Of a stretch of DNA of 64,000 nucleotides, positions 38,395-53,683 are shown one piece after another. Numbering within the stretch: position 1 is the first letter of the stretch; the number at the start of each line of letters is the position of its first letter. The stretch comes from Halictus rubicundus (Eukaryota; Arthropoda; Insecta; Hymenoptera; Halictidae): contig NW_027488565.1 of the NCBI RefSeq assembly GCF_050948215.1, positions 2,046,001 to 2,110,000 on the forward strand, read 5' to 3'. Both the position numbers and the translations under genes were made by a program. The notes beneath the pieces were generated by a model that did no database searches, was not told where the DNA came from, and saw nothing but the letters and a program-made list of their open reading frames with translations.

Positions 38395-41300
38395 AGGATA
38401 GGATAGTGGATAGGATAAGATAGAGGATAGGATAGGATAGAGTACAGGATAGGATAGAGGATAGGATACAGGATTGGATAGGATAGACGATACGATAGGA
38501 TAGAGGATAGGATATGATAGATGATAGGATAGGATAGAGGATAGAGGATAGGATAGGATAGGATTGAGGATAGGATAGGATTGAGGATAGGATAGGAGAG
38601 AGGATAGGAATAGGATAGAGGATACTATAGGATAGAGGATACGATAGGATTGAGGATAGGATAGGAATGAGGATAGGATAGGATTGAGGATAGGATAGGA
38701 ATGAGGATAGGATAGGATTGAGGATAGGATAGGGGATTGGATAGGATGGAGGATCGGACAGGATGGAGGATAGGATAGGATAGAGGATAGGATAGGATAG
38801 ACGATAGGATAGGATAGAGGATAGGATATGATAGATGATAGGATAGGATAGAGGATAGGATAGGATAGGATTGAGGATAGGATAGGATTAAGGATAGGAT
38901 AGGAGAGAGGATAGGATAGGATAGAGGATAGGATAGAGGATAGGATAGGATAGGATAGAGGATAGAAGAGACGATATTATAGAGGAAAGGATAGGATAGA
39001 GAATAGGATAGGATGGAGGATAGGATAGAGGATAGGATACTATAAGAGGATAGGATAGGATAGAGGATAGGATAGCATAGAGGATAGGATAGGATAGAGG
39101 ATAGGACAGGATTGAGGATAGGATAGAGGATTGGTTAGGATAGAAGATAGAACACGATAGAGGATAGGATATGATAGAGGATAGGATAGGATAGAGGATT
39201 GGATAGGGGATTGGATAGGATAGAGGATAGGATACGATAGAGGATAGGATAGGATAGAGGATAGGATTGGATTGAGGATAGACAGGATAGAGGATATAAT
39301 AGGATAGAGGATAGGATAGCATAGAGGATAGGATAGGATAGAGGATAGGACAGGATTGAGGATAGGATAGGATAAAGGATAAGGTAGGATACAGGATAGA
39401 ATACGATAGAGGATAGGATAGGATAGTGGATAAGATAGGATAGAGGAGAGGATAGGATAGTGGATAGGATAGGATAGATTATAGGGTATGATAGAGGATA
39501 GGATAGGATTGAGGATAGAATAGGATAGAGGATAGGATAGGATAAAGGATAAGGTAGGATAGAGGATAGAATACGATAGAGGATAGGATAGGACAGAGGA
39601 TAGGATAGGATAGTGGATAAGATAGGATAGAGGAGAGGATAGGATAGAGGATAGGATAGGATAGATTATTGGGTATGATAGAGGATAGGATGGGATTGAG
39701 GATAGGATAGGATAGTGGATAGGATAGAATAGAGCATACGATAGAGGATAGGATAGGATAGAGGATAGGATAGGATAGATCATAGGATAGGATAGAGGAT
39801 AGGATAGAGGATAGGAAAGGACAGAGCATACGGTAGAGGATAGGATAGGATAGAGAATAGGATAGGACAGAGGATATGATAGGATAGAGGACAGGATAGA
39901 GGATTGGATAGGATAGAGGATAGGATACGATAAAGGATAGGATAGGATAGAGTATAGGATTGGATTGAGGATAGATAGGATAGAGGGTAGAATAGGATAG
40001 AGGATAGGATAGCATAGAAGATAGGATACGATAGAGGATAGGATATGATAGAGGATAGGATAGGATATAAGATTGGATAGGATAGAGGATAGGATAGAAT
40101 AGAGTACAGGATAGGATATAGGATAAGATAGGATAGAGGATAGGATATGGTAGAGGATAAGATAGGATAGTTGATAGGATAAGATAGAGGATAGGATAGA
40201 ATAGAGGACAGGATAGGATAGAGGATAAGATAGGATAGAGGATAGGATAGGATAGAGGATAGGATAGTATAAAGGATAGAATAGGAAAGAGGATAGGATA
40301 GCATAGAGGATAGGATAGGATAGAGGTAGGATAGGATAGAGGATAGGATAGGATAGAGGATAGGATAGGATAGAGGATAGGATAGGATAGAGGATAGGAT
40401 AGAGGATTGGATAGGATACAGGATAGGATACGATAGAGGATAGGATACAATAGAGTATAGGATTGGATTGAGGATAGGATAGGATAGAGGATAGAATAGG
40501 ATAGAGAATAGGATAGGATTGAGGAGAGGATAGGATAGAGGATAGGATAGGATAGAGGATAGGATAGGATAGAGGATAGGATACGATAGAGGATAGGATA
40601 GGATAGAGGATAGGATTGGATTGAGGATAGACAGGATAGAGGATATAATAGGATAGAGGATAGGATAGGATAGACGATAGGATAGGATAGAGGATAGGAC
40701 AGGATTGAGGATAGGATAGGATAAAGGATAAGGTAGGATACAGGATAGAATACGATAGAGGATAGGATAGGATAGTGGATAAGATAGGATAGAGGAGAGG
40801 ATAGGATAGTGGATAGGATAGGATAGATTATAGGGTATGATAGAGGATAGGATAGGATAGTGGATAGAATAGGATAGAGGATAGGATAGGATAAAGGATA
40901 AGGTAGGATAGAGGATAGAATACGATACAGGATAGGATAGGACAGAGGATAGGATAGGATAGTGGATAAGATAGGATAGAGGAGAGGATAGGATAGAGGA
41001 TAGGATAGGATAGATTATTGGGTATGATAGACGATAGGATGGGATTGAGGATAGGATAGGATAGTGGATAGGATAGGATAGAGCATACGATAGAGGATAG
41101 GATAGGATAGAGGATAGGATAGGATAGATCATAGGATAGGATAGAGGATAGGATAGAGGATAGGATAGGACAGAGCATACGGTAGAGGATAGGATAGGAT
41201 AGAGAATAGGATAGGACAGAGGATATGATAGGATAGAGGACAGGATAGAGGATTGGATAGGATAGAGGATAGGATACGATAAAGGATAGGATAGGATAGA

Positions 41301-41740
41301 GTGTAGGATTGGATTGAGGATAGATAGGATAGAGGGTAGAATAGGATAGAGGATAGGATAGCATAGAAGATAGGATACGATAGAGGATAGGATATGATAG
41401 AGGATAGGATAGGATACAAGACTGGATAGGATAGAGGATAGGATAGGATAGAGGATAGGATAGGATAGAGGATAGGATAGGATAGAGGATAGGATAGGAT
41501 AGAGGATAGGATAGGATAGAGGATAGGATAGGATAGAGGATAGGATAGGATAGAGGATAGGATAGGATAGAGGATAGGATAGGATAGAGGATAGGATAGA
41601 TGATAGGATAGCATAGAGGATAGGATAGGATAGAGGATAGGACTGGATTGAGGGTAGCATAGAAGATAGGATAGGATAGAGGATAGGATAGCATTGAGGA
41701 TAGGATAGGATAGTGGATAGGATAAGATAGAGGATAGGAT
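38395..41740 (+). repeat. Family C large duplication, copy 1
   Basis: Markers match copy 2 at offset 3,673 in the left part (ACAGGATTGG 38468/42141; ACGATATTAT 38971/42644; GTATAAAGG 40267/43940) and at 3,690 in the right part (AGAGGATTGG 40401/44091; ATAGACAGG region 40,621/44,311). The step is one 17-mer between 40,327 and 40,401. The copy holds two marker pairs, at 39478/39665 and 40827/41014. Confidence 0.85.
41424..41600 (+). repeat. Homogeneous 17-mer run within family C
   Basis: About ten perfect 17-mers between ACAAGACTGG and a GATGATAGG unit. The same run is present at 45,114-45,290 in copy 2, with no change in length. Confidence 0.75.
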
Positions 41741-42067
41741 AGGATAGAGGATAGGATAGGATATGAGATTGAATAGGATAGAGGATAGGATAGGATAGAG
41801 GATAGGATAGAGGATTGGATAGGATAGAGGATAGGATACGATAGAGGATAGGATACAATAGAGTATAGGATTGGATTGAGGATAGGATAGGATAGAGGAT
41901 AGAATAGGATAGAGAATAGGATAGGATTGAGGAGAGGATAGGATAGAGGATAGGATAGGATAGAGGATAGGATAGGATAGAGGATAGGGTAGAGGATAGG
42001 ATAGGGGATTGGATAGGATAGAGGATAGGATAGGATAGAGCATACGATAGTGGATAGGATAGGATAG

Positions 42068-45000
42068 AGGATAGGATAGTGGATAGGATAAGATAGAGGA
42101 TAGGATAGAATAGAGTACAGGATAGGATAGAGGATAGGATACAGGATTGGATAGGATAGACGATACGATAGGATAGAGGATAGGATATGATAGATGATAG
42201 GATAGGATAGAGGATAGAGGATAGGATAGGATAGGATTGAGGATAGGATAGGATTGAGGATAGGATAGGAGAGAGGATAGGAATAGGATAGAGGATACTA
42301 TAGGATAGAGGATACGATAGGATTGAGGATAGGATAGGAATGAGGATAGGATAGGATTGAGGATAGGATAGGAATGAGGATAGGATAGGATTGAGGATAG
42401 GATAGGGGATTGGATAGGATGGAGGATCGGACAGGATGGAGGATAGGATAGGATAGAGGATAGGATAGGATAGACGATAGGATAGGATAGAGGATAGGAT
42501 ATGATAGATGATAGGATAGGATAGAGGATAGGATAGGATAGGATTGAGGATAGGATAGGATTGAGGATAGGATAGGAGAGAGGATAGGATAGGATAGAGG
42601 ATAGGATAGAGGATAGGATAGGATAGGATAGAGGATAGAAGAGACGATATTATAGAGGAAAGGATAGGATAGAGAATAGGATAGGATGGAGGATAGGATA
42701 GAGGATAGGATACTATAAGAGGATAGGATAGGATAGAGGATAGGATAGCATAGAGGATAGGATAGGATAGAGGATAGGACAGGATTGAGGATAGGATAGA
42801 GGATTGGTTAGGATAGAAGATAGAACACGATAGAGGATAGGATATGATAGAGGATAGGATAGGATAGAGGATTGGATAGGGGATTGGATAGGATAGAGGA
42901 TAGGATACGATAGAGGATAGGATAGGATAGAGGATAGGATTGGATTGAGGATAGACAGGATAGAGGATATAATAGGATAGAGGATAGGATAGCATAGAGG
43001 ATAGGATAGGATAGAGGATAGGACAGGATTGAGGATAGGATAGGATAAAGGATAAGGTAGGATACAGGATAGAATACGATAGAGGATAGGATAGGATAGT
43101 GGATAAGATAGGATAGAGGAGAGGATAGGATAGTGGATAGCATAGGATAGATTATAGGGTATGATAGAGGATAGGATAGGATAGAGGATAGAATAGGATA
43201 GAGGATAGGATAGGATAAAGGATAAGGTAGGATAGAGGATAGAATACGATAGAGGATAGGATAGGACAGAGGATAGGATAGGATAGTGGATAAGATAGGA
43301 TAGAGGAGAGGATAGGATAGAGGATAGGATAGGATAGATTATTGGGTATGATAGAGGATAGGATGGGATTGAGGATAGGATAGGATAGTGGATAGGATAG
43401 AATAGAGCATACGATAGAGGATAGGATAGGATAGAGGATAGGATAGGATAGATCATAGGATAGGATAGAGGATAGGATAGAGGATAGGAAAGGACAGAGC
43501 ATACGGTAGAGGATAGGATAGGATAGAGAATAGGATAGGACAGAGGATATGATAGGATAGAGGACAGGATAGAGGATTGGATAGGATAGAGGATAGGATA
43601 CGATAAAGGATAGGATAGGATAGAGTATAGGATTGGATTGAGGATAGATAGGATAGAGGGTAGAATAGGATAGAGGATAGGATAGCATAGAAGATAGGAT
43701 ACGATAGAGGATAGGATATGATAGAGGATAGGATAGGATATAAGATTGGATAGGATAGAGGATAGGATAGAATAGAGTACAGGATAGGATATAGGATAAG
43801 ATAGGATAGAGGATAGGATATGGTAGAGGATAAGATAGGATAGTTGATAGGATAAGATAGAGGATAGGATAGAATAGAGGACAGGATAGGATAGAGGATA
43901 AGATAGGATAGAGGATAGGATAGGATAGAGGATAGGATAGTATAAAGGATAGAATAGGAAAGAGGATAGGATAGCATAGAGGATAGGATAGGATAGAGGT
44001 AGGATAGGATAGAGGATAGGATAGGATAGAGGATAGGATAGGATAGAGGATAGGATAGGATAGAGGATAGGATAGGATAGAGGATAGGATAGAGGATTGG
44101 ATAGGATACAGGATAGGATACGGTAGAGGATAGGATACAATAGAGTATAGGATTGGATTGAGGATAGGATAGGATAGAGGATAGAATAGGATAGAGAATA
44201 GGATAGGATTGAGGAGAGGATAGGATAGAGGATAGGATAGGATAGAGGATAGGATAGGATAGAGGATAGGATACGATAGAGGATAGGATAGGATAGAGGA
44301 TAGGATTGGATTGAGGATAGACAGGATAGAGGATATAATAGGATAGAGGATAGGATAGGATAGACGATAGGATAGGATAGAGGATAGGACAGGATTGAGG
44401 ATAGGATAGGATAAAGGATAAGGTAGGATACAGGATAGAATACGATAGAGGATAGGATAGGATAGTGGATAAGATAGGATAGAGGAGAGGATAGGATAGT
44501 GGATAGGATAGGATAGATTATAGGGTATGATAGAGGATAGGATAGGATAGTGGATAGAATAGGATAGAGGATAGGATAGGATAAAGGATAAGGTAGGATA
44601 GAGGATAGAATACGATACAGGATAGGATAGGACAGAGGATAGGATAGGATAGTGGATAAGATAGGATAGAGGAGAGGATAGGATAGAGGATAGGATAGGA
44701 TAGATTATTGGGTATGATAGACGATAGGATGGGATTGAGGATAGGATAGGATAGTGGATAGGATAGGATAGAGCATACGATAGAGGATAGGATAGGATAG
44801 AGGATAGGATAGGATAGATCATAGGATAGGATAGAGGATAGGATAGAGGATAGGATAGGACAGAGCATACGGTAGAGGATAGGATAGGATAGAGAATAGG
44901 ATAGGACAGAGGATATGATAGGATAGAGGACAGGATAGAGGATTGGATAGGATAGAGGATAGGATACGATAAAGGATAGGATAGGATAGAGTGTAGGATT

Positions 45001-45430
45001 GGATTGAGGATAGATAGGATAGAGGGTAGAATAGGATAGAGGATAGGATAGCATAGAAGATAGGATACGATAGAGGATAGGATATGATAGAGGATAGGAT
45101 AGGATACAAGACTGGATAGGATAGAGGATAGGATAGGATAGAGGATAGGATAGGATAGAGGATAGGATAGGATAGAGGATAGGATAGGATAGAGGATAGG
45201 ATAGGATAGAGGATAGGATAGGATAGAGGATAGGATAGGATAGAGGATAGGATAGGATAGAGGATAGGATAGGATAGAGGATAGGATAGATGATAGGATA
45301 GCATAGAGGATAGGATAGGATAGAGGATAGGACTGGATTGAGGGTAGCATAGAAGATAGGATAGGATAGAGGATAGGATAGCATTGAGGATAGGATAGGA
45401 TAGTGGATAGGATAAGATAGAGGATAGGAT
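42068..45430 (+). repeat. Family C large duplication, copy 2
   Basis: This copy is 17 bp longer than copy 1 and otherwise nearly the same wherever compared, including rare variants such as GATCATAGG, ACAAGACTGG and GAGTGTAGG. Marker pairs stand at 43151/43338 and 44517/44704. It is separated from copy 1 by about 327 bp of other family units (41,741-42,067). Confidence 0.85.
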
Positions 45431-46243
45431 AGAATAGAGTACAGGATAGGATATAGGATAAGATAGGATAGGGGATAGGATAGGATAGAGGATAGGATAG
45501 GATAAAGGATAGAACAGGAAAGAGGATAGGATAGCATAGAGGATAGGATAGGATAGAGGATAGGATAGGATAGAGGATAGGATAGGATATGAGATTGAAT
45601 AGGATAGAGGATAGGATAGGATAGAGGATAGGATAGAGGATTGGATAGGATAGAGGATAGGATACGATAGAGGATAGGATACAATAGAGTATAGGATTGG
45701 ATTGAGGATAGGATAGGATAGAGGATAGAATAGGATAGAGAATAGGATAGGATTGAGGAGAGGATAGGATAGGATAGAGGATAGGATAGGATAGAGGATA
45801 GGGTAGAGGATAGGATAGAGGATAGGATAGGATAGAGGATAGGATAGGATAGAGTATAGGACTGGATAGAGGATAGGATAGAGGATAAGATAGGATAGAG
45901 GATAAGATAGGATTGAGGATAGGATAGGATTCAGGAGAGGATAGGATAGAGGATAGGATAGGATAGAGGATAGGATAGGATAGAGGATAGGATAGGATAG
46001 AGGATAGGTTAGGATAGAGGATAGGATATGATAGATGATAGGATAGGATTGAGGATAGGATAGGAGAGAGGATAGGATAGGATAGAGGATACGATATTAT
46101 GGGGGATAGGATAGGATAGAGGATAGGATAGGATAGAGGATAGAATTGCGGATAGGATAGGATAGGGGATAGGATAGGATAGAGGATAGGATATGATAGA
46201 GGATAGGATAGGATAGAGGATAGGATACGATAGAAGATACGAT

Positions 46244-46522
46244 ATTATATAGGGGAGGATAGGATAGAGAATAGGATATGACAGAGGATAGGATTGGATT
46301 GAGGATAGGATAGGATAGAGGATAGGATAGAATTGAGGCTAGGATAGGATAGAGGATACGATAGGATAGAGGGTAGGATAGGATAGAGGATACGATAGAG
46401 GATTGGATATGATAGAGGATAGGATACGATAGTGAATAGGATAGGATAGGATAGAGAATAGGATTGGATAGATGATATTACAGGATAGAGGATAGGATAG
46501 GATAGAGGATACCATATTATGG
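46244..46522 (+). repeat. Family N HOR core, copy 3 (internally deleted)
   Basis: ATTATATAGGGG at 46244 and CCATATTATGG at 46512 are only 268 bp apart. The ATACTATATTATAGGGG and GGACAAAGG part is missing, a loss of 182 bp or ten 17-mers plus one 12-mer. Confidence 0.8.
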
Positions 46523-47509
46523 AGGATAGGATAGGATAGACGATAGGATAGGATAGAGGAAAGAATTGCGGATTGGATAGCATAGAGGATAGGATATGAT
46601 AGAGGATAGGATAGGATTGAGGATAGGATAGGATAGAGGATAGGTTATGATAGAGGATAGGATAGAGGATAGGATAGGATAGGATAGAAGATATTATAGG
46701 ATAGAGGATAGGATTGAATTGAGGATAGGATAGGATAGAGGATAGGATAGGATAGAGGATAGGATAGGATAGTGGATAGGATAGGATAGAGGATAGGATA
46801 GGATAGAGGATAGGATAGGATAGAGGATAGGATAGAGGATAGGATAGAGGATAGGATAGGATAGGATAGAGGATAGGATAGGATAGGATAGAGGATATTA
46901 TAGGATAGAGGATAGGATTGAATTGAGGATAGGATTGGATAGAGGATAGGATAGGATAGAGAATTGGATAGGATAGTTGATAGGATAGGATAGCGGATAG
47001 GATAGGGGATTGATAGGATAGAGATTAGGATGGGATAGAGGATAGGATAGGATAGAGGATAGGATAGGATAGAGGATAGGATAGGATAGAGAATAGGATA
47101 GGATAGAGGGTAGGTTAGGATAGAGGATAGGATAGAGGATAGGATAGAGGATAGGATAGGATAGGATAGAGAATAGGATAGGATACATGGTATTATAGGG
47201 TAGAGGATAGGATAGGGTAGAGGATAGAATACAGGATTGGATAGGATAGAGGATAGGAAACGATAGAGGATAGGATAGGATAGAGCATACGATAGTGGAT
47301 AGGATAGGATAGAGGATAGGATAGGATAGAGTATATTATTGGATTGAGGATAGGATAGGATAGTGGATAGGATAAGATAGAGGATAGGATAGAATAGAGT
47401 ACAGGATAGGATAGAGGATAGGATACAGGATTGGATAGGACAGAGGATAGGATAGGATAGAGCATACGATAGTGGATAGGATAGGATAGAAGATAGGATA
47501 GGATAGAGA

Positions 47510-47521
47510 ATATTATAATAT
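47510..47521. repeat. Perfect 12-bp AT palindrome, site 3
   Basis: ATATTATAATAT in the same flanks as sites 1 and 2 (GGATAGAGA to the left, AGAAGATAGG to the right). Confidence 0.85.
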
Positions 47522-48666
47522 AGAAGATAGGATAGGATAGAGGATAGGATAGAGGATTGGATAGGATAGAGGATAGGATACGATAGAGGATAGGATAGGA
47601 TAAAGTATAGGATTGGATTGAGGATAGGATAGGATAGTGGATAAGATAAGATAGAGGGTAGGATAGAATAGAGGACATGATAGGATAGTGGATAGGACAC
47701 GATAGAAGATACGATATTAGATGAAAGGATAGGATAGAGGATAGGATATGATAGATGATAGGATAGGATAGAGGATAGGATACGATAGAGGATAGGATAG
47801 GATAGAGGATAGGATAGGATAGAGGATAGGATAGGATAGACGATAGGATAGGATAGAGGATAGGATATGATAGATGATAGGATAGGATAGAGGATAGGAT
47901 AGGATAGGATTGAGGATAGGATAGGATTGAGGATAGGATAGGAGAGAGGATAGGACAGGATAGAGGATAGTATAGGATAGAGGATACGATAGGATTGAGG
48001 ATAGGATAGGAATGAGGATAGGATAGGATTGAGGATAGGATAGGAATGAGGATATGATAGGATTGAGGATAGGATACGATAGAAGATAGCATACGATAGA
48101 GGATAGGATAGGATATGAGATTGAATAGGATAGAGGATAGGATAGGATAGAGGATAGGATAGGATAGAGGATAGGATAGAGGATTGGATAGGATAGAGGA
48201 TAGGATACGATACAGGATAGGATACAATAGAGTATAGGATTGGATTGAGGATAGGATAGGATAGAGGATAGAATAGGATAGAGAATAGGATAGGATTGAG
48301 GAGAGGATAGGATAGAGGATAGGATAGGGTAGAGGATAGGATAGGATAGAGGATAGGGTAGAGGATAGGATAGAGGATAGGATAGGATAGGATAGAGGAT
48401 AGAAGAGACGATATTATAGAGGAAAGGATAGGATAGAGAATAGGATAGGATGGAGGATAGGATAGAGGATAGGATACGATAAGAGGATAAGATAGGATAG
48501 AGGATAGGATAGGATTGAGGATAGGATAGGATAGGGGATATGATATGATAGATGATAGGATAGGATAGAGTATAGGATTGGATTGAGGATAGGATAGGAT
48601 AGAGGATAGAATAGGATAGAGAATAGGATAGGATTGAGGAGAGGAGAGGATAGAGGATAGGATAGG

Positions 48667-48815
48667 ATAGAGGATTGGATAGGGGATTGGATAGGATAGA
48701 GGATTGGATAGGGGATTGGATAGGATAGAGCATTGGATAGGGGATTGGATAGGATAGAGGATTGGATAGGGGATTGGATAGGATAGAGCATTGGATAGGG
48801 GATTGGATAGGATAG
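48667..48815 (+). repeat. 29-bp composite repeat, five units
   Basis: The 12+17 unit seen at 34,324 is present five times here, with starts GAGG, GAGG, GAGC, GAGG, GAGC. The alternation suggests a two-unit (58-bp) step was duplicated. Confidence 0.78.
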
Positions 48816-49119
48816 AGGATAGGAAACGATAGAGGATAGGATAGGATAGAGTATAGGATTGGATTGAGGATAGGATAGGATAGAGGATAGAATAGGATGG
48901 AGGATAGGATAGGATAGAGGATAGGATAGGATACATGGTATTATAGGGTAGAGGATAGGATAGGGTAGAGGATAGGATAGGGGATTGGATAGGATAGAGG
49001 ATAGGATAGGATAGAGCATACGATAGTGGATAGGATAGGATAGAGGATAGGATAGGATAGAGTATATTATTGGATTGAGGATAGGATAGGATAGTGGATA
49101 GGATAAGATAGAGGATAGG

Positions 49120-51568
49120 ATAGGATTGAGGATAGGATAGGAGAGGGGATAGGATAGGATAGAGGATACGATATTATGGGGGATAGGATAGGATAGAGGA
49201 TAGGATAGGATAGAGGATAGAATTGCGGATAGGATAGGATAGGGGATAGGATAGGATAGAGGATAGGATATGATAGAGGATAGGATAGGATAGAGGATAG
49301 GATACGATAGAAGATACGATATTATATAGGGGAGGATAGGATAGAGAATAGGATAGGATAGAAGATACTATATTATAGGGGAAATGATAGGGTAGAGGAT
49401 AGGATAGGACAAAGGATATAATAGGGGATTGGATAGGATAGAGGATAGAATACGATAGAGGATAGGATAGGATAGAGGATAGGATAGGATAGAGGATAGG
49501 ATAGGATAGAGGATAGGATATGACAGAGGATAGGATAGGATTGAGGATAGGATAGGATAGAGGATAGGATAGAATTGAGGCTAGGAAAGGATAGAGGATA
49601 CGATAGGATAGAGGGTAGGATAGGATAGAGGGTAGGATAGGATAGAGGATACGATAGAGGATTGGATAGGATAGAGGATAGGATACGATAGTGAATAGGA
49701 TAGGATAGGATAGAGAATAGGATTGGATAGATGATATTACAGGATAGAGGATAGGATAGGATAGAGGATACCATATTATGGAGGATAGGATAGGATAGAC
49801 GATAGGATAGGATAGAGGAAAGAATTGCGGATTGGATAGCATAGAGGATAGGATATGATAGAGGATAGGATAGGATTGAGGATAGGATAGGATAGAGGAT
49901 AGGATAGGATAGAGGATAGGATAGAGGATAGGATAGAGGATAGGATAGGATAGGATAGAAGATATTATAGGATAGAGGATAGGATTGAATTGAGGATAGG
50001 ATAGGATAGAGGATAGGATAGGATAGAGGATAGGATAGGATAGTGGATAGGATAGGATAGAGGATAGGATAGGATAGAGGATAGGATAGGATAGAGGATA
50101 GGATAGAGGATAGGATAGAGGATAGGATAGGATAGGATAGAGGATAGGATAGGATAGGATAGAGGATATTATAGGATAGAGGATACTATTGAATTGAGGA
50201 TAGGATTGGATAGAGGATAGGATAGGATAGAGAATTGGATAGGATAGTTGATAGGATAGGATAGCGGATAGGATAGGGGATTGATAGGATAGAGATTAGG
50301 ATGGGATAGAGGATAGGATAGGATAGAGGATAGGATAGGATAGAGGATAGGATAGGATAGAGGATAGGATAGGATAGAGGATAGGATAGGATAGACGATA
50401 CGATAGGATAGAGGATAGGATATGATAGATGATAGGATAGGATAGAGGCTAGAGGATAGGATAGGATAGGATTGAGGATAGGATAGGATTGAGGATAGGA
50501 TAGGAGAGAGGATAGGACAGGATAGAGGATACTATAGGATAGAGGATACGATAGGATTGAGGATAGGATAGGAATGAGGATAGGATAGGATTGAGGATAG
50601 GATAGGAATGAGGATAGGATAGGATTGAGGATAGGATACGATAGAAGATAGCATACGATAGAGGATAGGATATGATAGAGGATAGGATAGGATATGAGAT
50701 TGAATAGGATAGAGGATAGGATAGGATAGAGGATAGGATAGGATAGAGGATAGGATAGAGGATTGGATAGGATAGAGGATAGGATACTATAAGAGGATAG
50801 GATAGGATAGAGGATAGGATAGGATTGATGATAGGATAGGATAGAGGATATGATATGATAGATGATAGGATAGGATAGAGGATAGGATAGGATAGAGGAT
50901 AGGATAGGATAGAGGATAGGATAGGATAGAGGATAGGATAGGATAGAGGATAGGATAGGATAGACGATAGGATAGGATAGAGGATAGGATATGATAGATG
51001 ATAGGATAGGATAGAGGATAGGATAGGATAGGATTGAGGATAGGATAGGATTGAGGATAGGATAGGAGAGAGGATAGGATAGGATAGAGGATAGGATAGA
51101 GGATAGGATAGGATAGGATAGAGGATAGAAGAGACGATATTATAGAGGAAAGGATAGGATAGAGAATAGGATAGGATGGAGGATAGGATAGAGGATAGGA
51201 TACTATAAGAGGATAGGATAGGATTGAGGATAGGATAGGAATGAAGATAGGATAGGATTGAGGATAGGATAGGGGATTGGATAGGATGGAGGATCGGACA
51301 GGATGGAGGATAGGATAGGATAGGATTGAGGATAAGATAGGATAGAGGTAGGATAGGATAGAGTATAAGACTGGATAGAGGATAGGATAGAGGATAAGAT
51401 AGGATAGAGGATAAGATAGGATTGAGGATAGGATAGGATTCAGGAGAGGATAGGATAGAGGATAGGATAGGATAGAGGATAGGATAGGATAGAGGATAGG
51501 ATAGGATAGAGGATAGGATAGGATAGAGGATAGGTTAGGATAGAGGATAGGATATGATAGATGATAGG
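49120..51568 (+). repeat. 2,449-bp tandem duplication, copy 1
   Basis: From GGATTGAGG and GGAGAGGGG units through CGATATTATGGGG (C at 49169, partner 51618), the whole N core, and GAATTGCGG (49822/52271) the offset is 2,449 bp. It then drifts by 12 and 17 bp. The copy includes 1.2 kb of non-N units at 50,390-51,568 that the second copy does not repeat. Confidence 0.78.
49321..49781 (+). repeat. Family N HOR core, copy 4
   Basis: ATTATATAGGGG at 49321, CCATATTATGG at 49771, spacing 450 bp. It has a private GGCTAGGAAAGG in place of GGCTAGGATAGG. Confidence 0.82.
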
Positions 51569-52790
51569 ATAGGATTGAGGATAGGATAGGAGAGGGGATA
51601 GGATAGGATAGAGCATACGATATTATGGGGGATAGGATAGGATAGAGGATAGGATAGGATAGAGGATAGAATTGCGGATAGGATAGGATAGGGGATAGGA
51701 TAGGATAGAGGATAGGATATGATAGAGGATAGGATAGGATAGAGGATAGGATTCGATAGAAGATACGATATTATATAGGGGAGGATACGATAGAGAATAG
51801 GATAGGATAGAAGATACTATATTATAGGGGAAATGATAGGGTAGAGGATAGGATAGGACAAAGGATATAATAGGGGATTGGATAGGATAGAGGATAGAAT
51901 ACGATAGAGGATAGGATAGGATAGAGTATAGGATAGGATAGAGGATAGGATAGGATAGAGGATAGGATATGACAGAGGATAGGATAGGATTGAGGATAGG
52001 ATAGTATAGAGGATAGGATAGAATTGAGGCTAGGATAGGATAGAGGATACGATAGGATAGAGGGTAGGATAGGATAGAGGGTAGGATAGGATACAGGATG
52101 CGATAGAGGATTGGATAGGATAGAGGATAGGATACGATAGTGAATAGGATAGGATAGGATAGAGAATAGGATTGGATAGATGATATTACAGGATAGAGGA
52201 TAGGATAGGATAGAGGATACCATATTATGGAGGATAGGATAGGATAGACGATAGGATAGGATAGAGGAAAGAATTGCGGATTGGATAGCATAGAGGATAG
52301 GATATGATAGAGGATAGGATAGGATTGAGGATAGGATAGGATAGAGGATAGGATAGGATAGAGGATAGGATAGAGGATAGGATAGGATAGGATAGAAGAT
52401 ATTATAGGATAGAGGATAGGATTGAATTGAGGATAGGATAGGATAGAGGATAGGATAGGATAGAGGATAGGATAGGATAGTGGATAGGATAGGATAGAGG
52501 ATAGGATAGGATAGAGGATAGGATAGGATAGAGGATAGGATAGAGGATAGGTTAGAGGATAGGATAGAGGATAGGATAGGATAGGATAGAGGATAGGATA
52601 GGATAGGATAGAGGATATTATAGGATAGAGGATAGGATTGAATTGAGGATAGGATTGGATAGAGGATAGGATAGGATAGAGAATTGGATAGGATAGTTGA
52701 TAGGATAGGATAGCGGATAGGATAGGGGATTGATAGGATAGAGATTAGGATGGGATAGAGGATAGGATAGGATAGAGGATAGGATAGCAT
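51569..52790 (+). repeat. 2,449-bp tandem duplication, copy 2 (right-truncated)
   Basis: This matches 49,120-50,370 and then leaves the pattern at about 52,790, where GGATAGCATAGAGG and GGATTGGATTGAGG units begin. So only about half of the period is present in the second copy. Confidence 0.75.
51770..52230 (+). repeat. Family N HOR core, copy 5
   Basis: ATTATATAGGGG at 51770, CCATATTATGG at 52220, spacing 450 bp. Private changes include GATTCGATAG before the left marker and GATGCGATAG inside. Confidence 0.82.
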
Positions 52791-53683
52791 AGAGGATAGG
52801 ATTGGATTGAGGATAGGATAGGATAGAGGATAGAATAGGATAGAGAATAGGATAGGATTGAGGAGAGGATAGGATACAGGATAGGATAGGATAGAGGATA
52901 GGATAGGATAGAGGATAGGGTAGAGGATAGGATAGAGGATAGGATAGGATAGGATAGAGGATATAAGAGACGATATTATAGAGGAAAGGATAGGATAGAG
53001 AATAGGATAGGATGGAGGATAGGATAGAGGATAGGATACGATAAGAGGATAAGATAGGATAGAGGATAGGATAGGATTGAGGATAGGATAGGATAGGGGA
53101 TATGATATGATAGATGATAGGATAGGATAGAGGATAGGATAGGATAGAGGATAGGATAGGATAGAGGATAGGATAGGATAGAGGATAGGATAGGATAGAC
53201 GATAGGATAGGATAGAGGATAGGATAGGATAGACGATAGGATAGGATAGAGGATAGGATATGATAGATGATAGGATAGGATAGAGGATAGGATAGGATAG
53301 GATAGAGGATAGGATAGGATAGACGATAGGATAGGATAGAGGATAGGATAGAGAATAGGATAGGATAGAGGATTGGATTGGATAGAGGATAGGATACGAT
53401 AGAAGATAGGATACGATAGAGGATAGGATACGATAGAGGATAGGATACAATAGAGTATAGGATTGGATTGAGGATAGGATAGGATAGAGGATAGAATAGG
53501 ATAGAGAATAGGATAGGATTGAAGAGAGGATAGGATAGAGGATAGGATAGAGGATAGGATAGAGGATAGGATAGAGGATAGGATAGGATAGGATAGAGGA
53601 TAGAAGAGACGATATTATAGAGGAAAGGATAGGATAGAGAATAGGATAGGATGAGGGATAGGATAGAGGATAGGATAGGATAG

